A DNA stretch of 64,000 bases from assembly GCF_003473485.1 (NCBI RefSeq), contig NC_053043.1, positions 134,001-198,000 on the forward strand, read 5' to 3'. The position numbers and the translations under genes were made by a program. Of the stretch, positions 48,559 through 59,549 are shown piece after piece (position 1 is the stretch's first letter; every line of letters starts with the position of its first letter). The notes below the pieces were generated by a model. It saw nothing but the letters and a program-made list of their open reading frames with translations. It ran no database searches and was not told where the DNA came from. The stretch comes from Medicago truncatula. Lineage: Eukaryota > Streptophyta > Magnoliopsida > Fabales > Fabaceae.

Positions 48559-50073
48559 ATGAATTCTGACTTTGTGTTCTCTGCCCATGACCCAACCAAC
48601 TTGCACCAATCAAAAAAGCCACCTGATACTATCAAGCAATCATCCCAAAAGCCATCCTTCCGTGACAAATTGCTAGAATCCAACCAAGATATTCCAATCC
48701 GCGAGAAAGAAAACATGATCGAAAAGAAACTTGTTCGAATCGAATTGGAAGAAGGTAACCGCCTTCTCCCTAAAATCTACATTGAGCCGCAAACTTTCCA
48801 AGAGTTGTGCACACCTTGGAAGGACGCTTTGGTCGTGAAATTGCTAGGGAAAAGTCTCGGTTACAACACAATGAAGGATCGTCTCCAAAAGATTTGGAAA
48901 CTCCAAGGAGGATTCGACATCATGGACAATGATAACGGGTTCTTTATGGTAAAATTTGATCAAGCCGCAGATAAGGAGAAAGTTATCACTGGGGGACCTT
49001 GGCTAATCTTTGACCACTGTTTAGCTGTTACTCATTGGACTCCGGAATTTGCTTCTCCAAATGCAAAGGTTGACCGCACAGTAGTTTGGGTACGTTTTCC
49101 TGGTTTAAATCTCGTTTACTATGATGAAAGCTTTTTGCTCGCAATGGCTTCGGCTCTAGGTAGGCCTATCAAGGTTGACACCAATACCCTGAAAGTTGAA
49201 AGGGGAAAATTCGCGAGAGTCTGTGTTGAAATTGATCTCACTGTCCCGGTGGTGGGGAAAATATGGGTGAACGGTCACTGGTACAAGGTTCAGTACGAAG
49301 GCTTGCATCTAATCTGCACAAACTGTGGTTGTTACGGTCATCTTGGGAGAAATTGCATGGAAAAACCTTCAACTTTTGATCCGAGGTCCCCTAACCACCA
49401 CACAGCCGGCGGCAACAACCCACCATCCAACCCTGAACCGTCGCAGCCAAGACAAAACCCGACCCAAACCTGTCCAGATGCCATTAACTCGCAATTAATG
49501 GCTTGCAACCAAAACGGTAACTCAATCATTGACCACAATAAAGATGTAACTGCTAACAAAAGAAATGCAATTAACAGAATTGATGACAATCAAGTGCTGC
49601 ACGGCGACTGGCTGGTAGTTACTAGGAGAAAGAAAACACCAATTCAACACTCCTTGAATGCCTCAAAATCAGTTACTCATAAGACTAACAGATTCCAAGC
49701 CCTATCCACTATGACTCACCATGACAAATCGGCCCCCATCAACAACAAATTCCCCTCATGGTCTAAATCCCAAGAAATACCACGTGCCAACAACAGATCA
49801 ACTGAAACAAAGAGACGTAGACAGGAAGATTTTTATGAGCCAATAGCCAAAAATTTATCAACCAATGACTCTAGGCATATTACTATTCTTGAGCCGGTCC
49901 TTAGCCTTAAAACTAAAGACACGTCAACCTCCAAAATTGACATAACCCAACCCCACTCAACTGAACACGTGACCAACCCTTCTCAGAACAACCATGAACC
50001 TGTTACCACTTACACTGAGGACGATACCATTCCTGACCCTTCTTCTTCCATGCCCCAAGATACTCCTATGTAG
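48559..50073 (+). CDS. LINE ORF1: DUF4283 nucleic-acid-binding protein, 504 aa, intact
   Basis: Starts MNSDFVFSAHDPTN. Residues about 75-220 form the DUF4283 domain (LVVKLLGKSLGYNTMKDRLQ, GGPWLIFDHCLAV, VDRTVVWVRFPGLN). A CCHC zinc knuckle CTNCGCYGHLGRNC follows near residue 254. The remaining half is a Pro/Asn/Ser-rich linker. Plant L1 ORF1 proteins bind the element RNA to form the retrotransposition particle. No stop or shift is seen, in contrast to ORF2. Weak reading in the Pro-rich half limits function calls there. Confidence 0.9.
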   Translation: MNSDFVFSAHDPTNLHQSKKPPDTIKQSSQKPSFRDKLLESNQDIPIREKENMIEKKLVRIELEEGNRLLPKIYIEPQTFQELCTPWKDALVVKLLGKSLGYNTMKDRLQKIWKLQGGFDIMDNDNGFFMVKFDQAADKEKVITGGPWLIFDHCLAVTHWTPEFASPNAKVDRTVVWVRFPGLNLVYYDESFLLAMASALGRPIKVDTNTLKVERGKFARVCVEIDLTVPVVGKIWVNGHWYKVQYEGLHLICTNCGCYGHLGRNCMEKPSTFDPRSPNHHTAGGNNPPSNPEPSQPRQNPTQTCPDAINSQLMACNQNGNSIIDHNKDVTANKRNAINRIDDNQVLHGDWLVVTRRKKTPIQHSLNASKSVTHKTNRFQALSTMTHHDKSAPINNKFPSWSKSQEIPRANNRSTETKRRRQEDFYEPIAKNLSTNDSRHITILEPVLSLKTKDTSTSKIDITQPHSTEHVTNPSQNNHEPVTTYTEDDTIPDPSSSMPQDTPM

Positions 50074-50239
50074 GTCAACGACAAAGCAATACTGGCCCAT
50101 AACTCTCATGCATTAATGCAGAATGATCATGTAGAATCTGTCACTTACAGTGATACGGCGCAAGCAAGAGCTCAGACTCTAGGGACGAGGATATGGTCTC
50201 CTAGCCCTATTCTCTATCTCTTTTTCCCTTGGTTTTTTA

Positions 50240-53200
50240 ATGGAAGCCCTCCTTGACACCACTATCCTCTCTTGGAACATTAGAGGGGCAAATAATAGTA
50301 AAGCCAAAAGACAATTAAGGGAAATGATCAGAAAATACAGACCTTCATTCCTTGCTATCCTTGAAACCCATGTTCCATTTGCTAGACTTTCCACGTTCTG
50401 GAATTATAACGGTTACACCCATGTGCACATCATTGAAGCCAACGACCACTCTGGAGGAATCTGGCTGCTCAAAAAAATTACCGAAAATACAACTTCCTTC
50501 ATTCCTTTCAGATTTTAACAACTATTCCATAACTTTTACAGTTAAGGGAAATGATCAGAAAATACAGACCTTCATTCCTTGCTATCCTTGAAACCCATGT
50601 TCCATTTGCTAGACTTTCCACGTTCTGGAATTATAACGGTTACACCCATGTGCACATCATTGAAGCCAACGACCACTCTGGAGGAATCTGGCTGCTCAAA
50701 AAAATTACCGAAAATACAACTTCCTTCATTCCTTTCAGATTTTAACAACTATTCCATAACTTTTACAGTCAGCCTTGGTGACGCCATAACGACCTGTACT
50801 TGTGTGTATGCCAGTCCCAATGCCACTATGAGAACCCCCTTTTGGACCTATCTTTCCGACCTTAACCGATCCATAGCTGGCCCCTGGATGTTGATTGGAG
50901 ATTTTAATGAAACTATTCTTCATAGTGACCAAAGAGGAGGAATCTTCAATCATTCTAGAGCTGCTATTTTCTCCAACTTCATGGCTGATTGTAATCTCTT
51001 GGACCTCACTGCTATTGGCGGTCGTTTCACTTGGCACCGCAATCATAATGGTCATCGCATTCTCTCTAAGAAACTTGATCGTGCCATTGCTAATGTTGAT
51101 TGGAGGCTTTCTTTCCCAGAAGCCTTTATAGATGTACTCTGCAGAACCCACTCTGATCATAATCTTATCCTCCTCCGGTTTGGTGGCCTCCCTCAATCCA
51201 GGGGACATAGACCCTTCAGGTTCGAAGCGGCTTGGATTGGTCATGTAGACTATGCTAATTTAGTTTCTAACGCCTGGAATTCCTCAAATCACAGCACCTC
51301 TGTAGCGCTTAACAAGGTCAGAGAAAACTCAATCATTTTCAATAAGGATGTTTTTGGTAATATTTTCAAGCGTAAAAGGCATATTGAAAACCGTCTTAAA
51401 GGTATTCAAAGGCATCTGGAAACAGTTGATTCTTTTAGGCACTCCCTTATGGAAAAGGAGCTCTAAAAAGAATACAATCACATACTTTTCCAAGAAGAAA
51501 TGTTTTGGTATCAAAAATCAAGGGAAAAGTGGGTCAAATTTGGTGACAAGAATAGCTCCTTTTTCATGCTCAAGCTATTATTAGAAGGAAAAGGAACATA
51601 ATCCATAGGCTTCAGCTTCCTAATGGCAACTGGTCCACTGATAACTCTACCCTTCAAGAAGAAGCTCAAAGATTTTTCAAAAATCTTTTCTGCGGTAACC
51701 ATCATAACCTTGACCACCACTTTAATGTGGGCCCCCACCCTACCATCAACGAAAATGATAGGTTTTCTCTAACTAAACCCATCACAAAAGAAGAAGTCTC
51801 AGCAGCCCTTAACTCTATGAAACCATATAAGTCTCCTGGCCCAGATGGTTTTCAATGCATCTTTTTCAAACAATATTGGCACATTGTTAGAGAAGATATC
51901 TTCCAGCTTGTCTCTACAGCCTTCCACACGGGCTTCTTCGACCCCACCATTTCAGAAACCCTCATTGCCCTTATCCCTAAAATCGACCCCCCCCCCCCCA
52001 AACCTACAAAGATTTTCGGCCTATCAGCCTTTACAACATAACCTACAAAATCATTACCAAAGTCATTGTGCATCGTCTCCGGCCGATTCTTAATGATATT
52101 ATTGGTCCCTACCAAAGCAGTTTCCTGCAAGGTAGGGGCACTTCTGACAACTCTATTGTTTTGCAGGAAATTGTTCATTTTATGCGGAGATCAAAAAGGA
52201 AAAAAGGTTACGTTGCTTTCAAACTTGATCTTGAGAAAGCTTTTGACAATGTGAATTGGGAGTTTCTTAGATCGTGTCTCCAAGATTTTGGTTTCCCGGA
52301 TGATACAATCAAACTCATCATGCATTGTGTCACTTCTTCAACATTCTCTGTTCTTTGGAATGGAAACAAATGGCCTCCTATCAAGCCTACTCATGGTCTA
52401 AGACAAGGTGACCCTTTGTCTCCTTACCTATTCATCATCTGCATGGAAAAGCTCTCCCTTGCCATTAACAAAGCGGTCCACGAAGGGGAATGGGAACCTA
52501 TCCGGATGTCCGCCTCCAGCCCCCCTCTCTCACACCTTCTCTTTGCGGATGACGTCCTCCTTTTTACTAAAGCTAAGAACTCTCAACTTCGGTTCATCAA
52601 GGATCTTTTTGATCGCTTCAGCAAAGCCTTGGGACTCAAGATAAACCTCTCCAAATCTAGAGCTTTCTACTCCGGTGTCCCACATCAAAAGATCATCAAT
52701 CTTACATCCATATCCGGTATTCGTAGCACAACTTCTCTTGGTAAGTATTTGGGTTTTCCTATCCTTAAAGGGAGACCGAAGAGGAGTGATTTTCTTTTTA
52801 TTATAGAGAAGATGCGGAATAGGCTTGCTACTTGGAAGAATAAACTCCTCAACAAAGCAGGTAGATTGGCTCTTGCTTCCTCGGTTCTTGCTTCTATCCC
52901 TACCTATTATATGCAGATTAACTGGCTCCCTCAAAGCATTTGTGTTAATATTGATTAGACAACACGCAATTTTATTTGGAAAGGCACTAATAGAAGAGGT
53001 GTTCACCTGGTAGGGTGGAAGAAAATTGCGATGCCTAGACATCTTGGAGGGTTGGGTATCAAATCAGCTCGAGAGGCGAATACTTGTCTATTAGGGAAAC
53101 TAGTTTGGGAACTTTTTCATAATAAGCACAAACTTTGGGTGTCTCTTTTAGCTGCTAAGTACACAGCAGGGCCAAATTTACTAAATGCTTCCATCACGAG

Positions 53201-54548
53201 CAGCAGCTCCCCTATTTGGTCCTCCATCATCCGTGCCAAAAATGTTCTCATCAGTGGATACTCGTGGCGTCCGGGATCAGGCTCTTCTTCATTTTGGTTT
53301 ACTCATTGGAGCGAGTTCGGTCCTCTATGCTCTCTTGTCCCCATCATTGACATCCATGACCTCCACCTAACGGTTAAGGATGTTATTTCTAACAATCAAA
53401 GGTCCCTTATGTTGTACACTCCTCTTCCTCAAGCTGTGACCGACTGCATTAATACTATTAATTTCAGATTCAACGATGCCATTGAGGACGTCTTCATTTG
53501 GCCTCATAACAAAAATGGTACTTATTCCGCAAAAAGTGGTTACCAGTGGCTGCTCTCCCTCTCCGGCAATGACAACAACACACATTCCTGGTCTTGGATT
53601 TTGAAGAAAAAAATCTCGGAAAAATACAAATTCTTAATTTGGCTGGCTTGCCATGACTCCCTCCCTACCGCAGCGCTGCTTCATCACAGACAGATTATTG
53701 CTTCTGCGACTTGTGCTCGGTGTGGTGTTTCTGATGAATCTGTTTTTCATTGCATCCGTGACTGTCCTTTCTCCAAGATTATATGGCACCACATTGGTTT
53801 TTCGGAACCCTATTTCTTTGCTGTAACAGATATTGAAATTTGGTGCAAGAGTGGATTAATAGGCAGCAAAGCTATTTTGTTTGCAGCAGGGTTATGGTGG
53901 ATTTGGCGGAGTCGCAACGCGCGCTGCATGAGCGAGGAATCCATGCTGCTTCAGAGGTTGGCCGCGAATATTACATATTTCGTCGACGACATTAATTCAT
54001 GCTTCTTTCAGCCCTTGCCGGTGATGGTTTCGGATAGATATGTCAAATGGAATAACAGCAATTTTAACTGTACAATTCTGAACGTTGATGGGAGTTGTAT
54101 TGGTTCTCCGATCCGGGCAGGTTTCGGTGGTTTAATTCGAAACAGTGTTGGCTTCTATCTGTCAGGTTTTTTAGGATTCCTTCCTTCTTCCTCTGACATT
54201 TTATTAGCAGAACTGACTGCTATATATGATGGTATCAACACCGCAATTGACATGGGCATCACAGATATGGCGGTTTATTCAGATTCTCTCCTTTCAATTA
54301 ATCTCATCACTACCACCAGTTCAAAGTTCCATATTCATGCGGCCCTAATCCAAGATATCAGAGACAAGCTTTCTCTAAGGAATTTTTCGCTCAACCACAC
54401 CCTCCGGGAAGGAAATCAAAGTGCTGACTATTTGGCTAAACTAGGTGCAATGTCAGATGTCAACGTTCTAATACACCAGTCGCCTCCGGATGAACTCTGC
54501 CCTTTGTTGAAGAATGATGCAGCAGGAACCTTGTTCCTGAGATCTTAG
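50240..54548 (+). pseudogene. LINE ORF2: endonuclease, reverse transcriptase, RNase H; multiply broken
   Basis: Endonuclease: ILSWNIRGANNSKAKRQLRE near 50260, GPWMLIGDFNE near 50880, then RTHSDHNLILL. Reverse transcriptase: KPYKSPGPDGF, LQGRGTSDNSIV, FKLDLEKAFDNVNWEFL, GLRQGDPLSPYLF and the catalytic FADD at 52542-52553. The zf-RVT follows (CARCGVSDESVFHCIRDC, about 53715), then RNase H (LNVDGSCIGSPIRAGFGG from about 54080). Breaks: a 227-bp tandem duplication (50315-50768), TAA at 51464-51466, a shift near 51570, a shift at a run of 12 C (51987-51998) and TAG at about 52956. From 53031 to 54548 the frame is uninterrupted. Confidence 0.92.
50315..50768. repeat. 227-bp perfect tandem duplication within LINE ORF2
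   Basis: Copy 1 at 50315-50541 and copy 2 at 50542-50768 appear identical. 227 is not a multiple of 3, so the endonuclease frame is broken. Confidence 0.95.
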
Positions 54549-54627
54549 TTTCCTTTCTGTTTTATTTGTTTCCTGTTTTTTTCGTTTTCTTTTCTTCTGT
54601 AACCAAAAAAAAAAAATTGATATAATA

Positions 54628-54932
54628 AATAGTTTAAAAATAAGTATGAAATTGATAGTAAATGATTAAATACATGATTAACTTGACAATTTAATATAGT
54701 AAAAAAATTTCATGAAACATTTATAATCTGATAGATTTAGTTGAGAACGCTTTACAAAGTTAGAAATTAATTTAATGACTTACTTACTCTTTAAATCTTT
54801 TTGTTCTTTCAGAAAAATAACTATTTGTTTTGTGATAGTGTAAATCAATCGGTAGCTTTCAAGAAACATCATCGTTTATCAAATGAACTTATATGTAGAA
54901 TGCATATTTTTAAATAAAATTTTGAACAAAAA
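54628..54932. other. Spacer between LINE and Helitron
   Basis: 305 bp of AT-rich DNA with no feature; presumably the original genomic sequence. Confidence 0.4.
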
Positions 54933-55244
54933 TCTATAATCTCTTATCTCTTATTCCTAAACAAAGCTTGGTTGCCCTAATTTTAACCTAATATTTTAAC
55001 CTAATATTTTAGCAACTTTTCCCTCCTTCAAAACCTAACCATATTTCCTAATTCCCCTCCTCGAAACCCTAACCATGATTTCCTAACTTCACTCCCCCTA
55101 AAACCTATCTAATTGATTTCCATAAACCATATCTCCTAACTCCCCTCCTCCAAACCCTCACCAATATATTTAAATCCTTTCTCCTAAACCGAAATCTATT
55201 TCTAAAACCATACCTTTCTCTTAAACCGAAATTTCTTAATCAAC

Positions 55245-55690
55245 ATGGCTTCCAGAAACATTCAAACTTTGTTGTCATACCACTACCTCACTGGTAACCA
55301 TATCTTCATTCCACTCTGGTTTAAACTAAATATATAGATTTTTGCTCTTATTCCTCGCTGTTTGAAAGTATAAATCATTCTTTCAATCCCTTTCAATCTT
55401 TTGTAGGTCCGTTGGTGAAAAACTCTTTTTCCGATCTTGACAAAGCAATCAACAAGCTCAGACTGAAATACAGATCATATATCGTTGAATATGACATTGA
55501 TGTTGTATGTGTTTTTTGCGAAATATACCTATTCTTAATTATTTGCATTCTATTTTATCAATGTTTGTGATGTTTTTGTTTGTTATTTTTTTAGGGTGCA
55601 GTATGCTTGCCAAACATGTTTGGCGGTGATTTCGGAGATCAAATTGGGCGCTATGCAATATTGACTGATCCTAAGTCCAACAAGGTGTGA
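55245..55690 (+). CDS. Small unrecognised protein or gene fragment in the Helitron, 80 aa
   Basis: Exons 55245-55293, 55407-55504 and 55595-55690 join in phase: MASRNIQTLLSYHYLTG, LVKNSFSDLDKAINKLRL, GGDFGDQIGRYAILTDPKSN, then a TGA. A further in-frame-looking KIRGDAPMVGSHDTIYLDV stretch ends at 55758, so an internal part has probably been deleted. It faintly resembles legume B3-like DNA-binding proteins, but I cannot name the family with confidence. Its position next to an RPA1-like gene inside Helitron ends suggests capture or an accessory gene. Confidence 0.45.
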
Positions 55691-56091
55691 AGATCAGAGG
55701 GGATGCTCCGATGGTTGGGTCACATGATACCATCTACCTTGATGTTATTTACAATTAGTCCATGTTTAGATAAATTGTGCAAGACCTTTTCAATTTGAAT
55801 TTTAAGTTTTAGTTTCTTAAAGTTTTGGAAGCATCTATTTTTTTTGTCTTTGAATTTAGCAAATGTCCCTTGAATTTCATAAATAATTTAGCCTTGCTTG
55901 CTTTGCTTTTTGATTTATATATTTGTGTTTGTTTTTGTGTTGCTGAATCAATTTAGTAGCATGGTTGTGTTACTGAAGCATTTTAGTAACATGGCTTTTA
56001 GTAACATTATTAGTAACAATTACTAGAATCAATTTAGTAGCATAGTTGTGTAACGTCTCCTCTTAACATTATTACTAACAATTACTAATCC

Positions 56092-57175
56092 AAATCTATA
56101 AAATATGTTTTGGGTGGAAACAAACTAAAATCCTAATCCTAATTTCTCTCAATCAAGTAACTAAGAGATTTCATCCACATCTCTAAACTAACTTTTTGGT
56201 GGAAAGAAACTAAAATCCTTATTTCTCTCATTCAAATAATTAGGGAATTTCATCCACATCTCTAAAATATGTTTTGGGTGGAAACAAACTAAAATCCTAA
56301 TCCTAATTTCTCTCATTCAAGTAACTAAGAGATTTCATCCACATCTCTAAACTAACTTTTTGGTGGAAAGAAACTAAAATCCTTATTTCTCTCATTCAAA
56401 TAATTAGGGAATTTCATCCACATCTCTAAAATATGTTTTGGGTGGAAACAAACTAAAATCCTAATCCTAATTTCTCTCATTCAAGTAACTAAGAGATTTC
56501 ATCCACATCTCTAAACTAAGTTTTTGGTAGAAACAAACTAAAATCCTTATTTCTCTCATTTAAATAATTAGGGGATTTCATCCACATCTTTAAAATATGT
56601 TTTGGGTGGAAACAAACTAAAAATCATAATTCCTCTCATTCAAGTAACTACTAAAGATTTCATCCACATCTCTAAAATATGTTTTGGATGGAAACAAACT
56701 AAAAATCCTAATTCCTCTCATTCAAGTAACTACTAAAGATTTCATCCACATCTCTAAAATATGTTTTGGGTGGAAACAAACTTAAATCCTAATCCTAATT
56801 TCTCTCATTCAAGTAACTAAGAGATTTCATCTACATCTCTAATCTAACTTTTTGGTGGAAACAAACTAAAATCCTTATTTCTCTCATTCAAATAAGTAGG
56901 GGATTTCATCCACATCTCTAAAATATGTTTTCGGTGGAAACAAACTAAAAATCCTAATTCTTCTCATTCAAGTAACTAAGAGATTTCATCCACATCTCTA
57001 AAGTAACTTTTTGGTGGAAACAAACGAAAATCCTTATTTCTCTCATTCAAATAAGTAGGGGATTTCATCCACATATCTAAAATATGTTTTGGGTGGAAAC
57101 AAACTAAAAATCATAATTCATCTCATTCAAGTAACTATTACACATTTCATCCACATCTCTAAAATATGTTTTGGC
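56092..57175. repeat. Minisatellite, about 13 units of 78-87 bp
   Basis: Units share GGTGGAAACAAACTAAAATC, TCTCTCATTCAA and GATTTCATCCACATCTCTAA. Two types alternate for much of the array, one with AAATATGTTTTGGGTGG and one with ACTAACTTTTTGGTGG, giving a dimeric period of about 165 bp. Non-coding and inside the Helitron. Confidence 0.92.
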
Positions 57176-57476
57176 GAATCAACTATGGTAATTCTTAAGT
57201 AAAAAAAAATGTAAATTCTTAATTAAAACAAAGTGCCCCATCAACAATATTAATTTCATTTTATTCATATTAATCTTTATCCTAAAATGTTGGCCACTTC
57301 CTAATTTTGTTCCACTATTTTGTGCTTATCCTGATAACTAATACTCTTTATTGCTCAACCGACATATCCTACTCACACATATTCCACCTTTTTCCTATAA
57401 ATATATCATAACCTATTAGCCAAACCATCTCAATCTAAATAAGCATCCTCTTTCTTGGAAAGGAAAAAACAAGCCA

Positions 57477-59035
57477 ATGATGTCTGCCAAATACACTCCA
57501 ATCTCAGCTGTTTCTGGAGGAAGAAAGAATCTCAAGATGTGTGTGCGAGTTGCTCACATTTGGTTGATTCGAGAGAAGAAGGTCCCCACTAGCATCATTT
57601 TCATGAACATGTTACTGGTCGATGAAAAGGTTTCTGCATGTTTGCACTCTTAACTTTAAAATTAAAGTAATGTCATTTTTGTTTTTTAGTTATGTAATTT
57701 AACCAGCTGTTTAATGTTGTTGTTGTCGTCAACAGGGTGGACGTATTCACGCCACAGCTAGAAAAGATTTGGTGGCAAAGTTCAGGTCCATGGTTCAAGA
57801 AGGGGGTACATATCAGCTTGAAAATGCAATTGTAGATTTTAATGAAAGTCCTTATAAGGTAACTTCACACAAACATAAGCTTAGTATGATGCACAATTCA
57901 ACTTTTACCAAAGTACACTTGCCTGCTATCCCTATGAACGTTTTTGAGTTCAAGCCATTCAATGAAATTCTCTCTTCAACTGTCGAGGAAGTATCTACGG
58001 GTAGGACTTGAATTCTGAATGTGTGTTGTACATTATTTCTACCTATAAGCATTCGTTTAGGAATTTCATACATTTGGTTTTGCTTTTGTATACGTAATTT
58101 CAGATGTTATTGGTCATGTAATTGAAAGAGGTGATATAAGGGAAACTGAAAAGGACAGAAGGAAAAGCAGGGTTATTGATCTCACTTTAGAAGATCTTGA
58201 GTAAGATTTGTCTCTTTCTTTGTACCTGGTTGTAATATAATTTTAATATACCTTATGTTTCTGAATTGATATTTTGGTAATATTTTATTACAGAAACAAC
58301 CGCTTGCATTGCTCTCTTTGGGGTGAACATGGCGACAAAATTGTGACCTTTTTTGGCAACCATGACAACGACACACCTACTATATTGATATTGCAGTTTT
58401 GCAAGACACGCGTGTATTTAGGTATGTCGTGTTTTAAGTTTTTGCTTTCTGCTGATATCAACAATGAAATGGGAAATTATGTTCACTTGCTGTTGATTTT
58501 TAAAAAAATTAGGTGCTATGGGAGTTGTTAATGCCTTTAATGGGACTAAGCTGATACTTAATGGCGATTTGCCTGATGTCGCTGCGTACATGACACGGTA
58601 ACCATTTATATTTTCATATGCTTTAGAATAAAGACAAGTTTTTTTGGTCATAATTAAGTTGTCTGGAGGTCTCACCACTCTTCTATTAACATTGGTGCCA
58701 TTTTATTAGAATGAAAAATGCATCAATACAGTTCACCCGAAGTGTCAGCCAAATTTCAACGAACAGCTCCGCGTCTTTATCAGATGACTTGCTCAACACT
58801 AACCGAATGACAATTGAAAGCATGATTGAGTCAACTGAGGTAGCTATCTATTTATTGAAATTTTTAGATGTCGTTTTGGATTCATCTTTGTTATTTTTCA
58901 CATGGACAGTTGTACATTGCAATATCACAGGTTACTTCGAGGGGTGGTTTAAAGATATTGATTAATGACGACGACGGCGATGATACCGATGTTGCATCAA
59001 GTGTGGTCTACAGAGAAGTTTTCCGTAATGTGTAG
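57477..59035 (+). CDS. RPA1-like single-strand DNA-binding protein (OB folds), 7 exons, 320 aa
   Basis: Exons 57477-57629, 57736-58000, 58104-58200, 58294-58421, 58513-58597, 58710-58839 and 58931-59035 give 321 codons, all with GT-AG borders. Residues about 1-135 match the first DNA-binding OB fold of plant RPA70 relatives (LKMCVRVAHIWLIREKK, GGRIHATARKDLV, YKVTSHKHKLSMMHNSTFTK). About 140-240 match the second (DVIGHVIERGD, NNRLHCSLWGEH, TPTILILQFCKTRVY, GTKLILNGDLP). The C-terminal zinc-binding OB fold of true RPA70 is missing. Such short RPA1-like genes are typical plant Helitron cargo and were proposed to help single-stranded replication intermediates. No disabling mutation is seen. Two consecutive ATGs open the ORF. 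Confidence 0.88.
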
Positions 59036-59364
59036 GACTTTTTTGGGTACTATTCATTTTCTTACTTATTGAAAGTATTTGCATGTCAACGAACTTCAGT
59101 TATAGGAACTACGTACTAGAATTATGGAACAATAACAAAGTCTATGGTAATTGTCATTTTGCTTTGATTCACGACAATTTTTACATTCAAGCGAACTACA
59201 GTGTCTTATTTTTTCAGTGAGTATTAATTTTTTTAAATGACACGTGCGTTAGCACGGGTCAATGGTCTAGTATTACAAAAATCTCTCCAATAACATATTC
59301 AACCCTAATAAAACAATGTATTTATAAAGTAACATCAAACGTGTGATGATTTAAAAAAAATAAA

Positions 59365-59365
<1 letters not shown>

Positions 59366-59402
<37 letters not shown>
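59366..59402. repeat. (AAT)n microsatellite
   Basis: About 12 AAT units in the RABD1 upstream region, followed by the putative promoter and leader to 59549. Confidence 0.93.
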
Positions 59403-59403
<1 letters not shown>

Positions 59404-59549
59404 GGAAAAGAAAGTAAGCAATGTTGAGTTAAAGTTAGATTTACGGAAAGAAAAGTATTAAGCGGCGAGTTGAGTGGAGAATTGGGAAAGAATAGAGTTT
59501 GAATTGAATTGAAGACAACGAAAGGCATTCATTCATTCATTACTTCACT

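Larger units (their letters stand above)
48417..54614 (+). mobile_element. Full-length L1-type LINE, about 6.2 kb
   Basis: Bounded by the 13-bp direct repeat AATTGATATAATA at 48404-48416 and 54615-54627. The 3' end carries an A tail (54604-54616, overlapping the TSD by its A residues). Layout: 142-bp 5' UTR, ORF1 (48559-50073), spacer, ORF2 (50240-54548), short 3' UTR with a TTTCCTGTTTTTTTCG-type tail, poly(A). ORF2 is broken in several places, so this copy is not autonomous. Confidence 0.93.
54933..59270 (+). mobile_element. Helitron, about 4.3 kb, non-autonomous, carrying an RPA1-like gene
   Basis: The proposed 5' end is TCTATAATCTCTTATCTC at 54933, preceded by A. The 3' end is a hairpin, CACGTGC-GTTA-GCACGGG (59241-59258, one mismatch in the stem), an 8-nt spacer and CTAG at 59267-59270, followed by T. 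This is the Helitron layout: 5' TC, 3' hairpin before CTRR, insertion between A and T, no TSD, no TIR. Inside are a gene fragment (55245-55690), a minisatellite (56092-57175) and an RPA1-like gene. No Rep/helicase is present. The 3' end is well supported; the 5' end is the best of several TC candidates. Confidence 0.75.

Noticed and set aside
48519-48716. Minus-strand ORF over the LINE ORF1 start
   Set aside because: Antisense to the intact ORF1.
56092-57175. CRISPR-like array
   Set aside because: Units of about 80 bp are contiguous, with no unique spacers, in a plant genome; it is a minisatellite.
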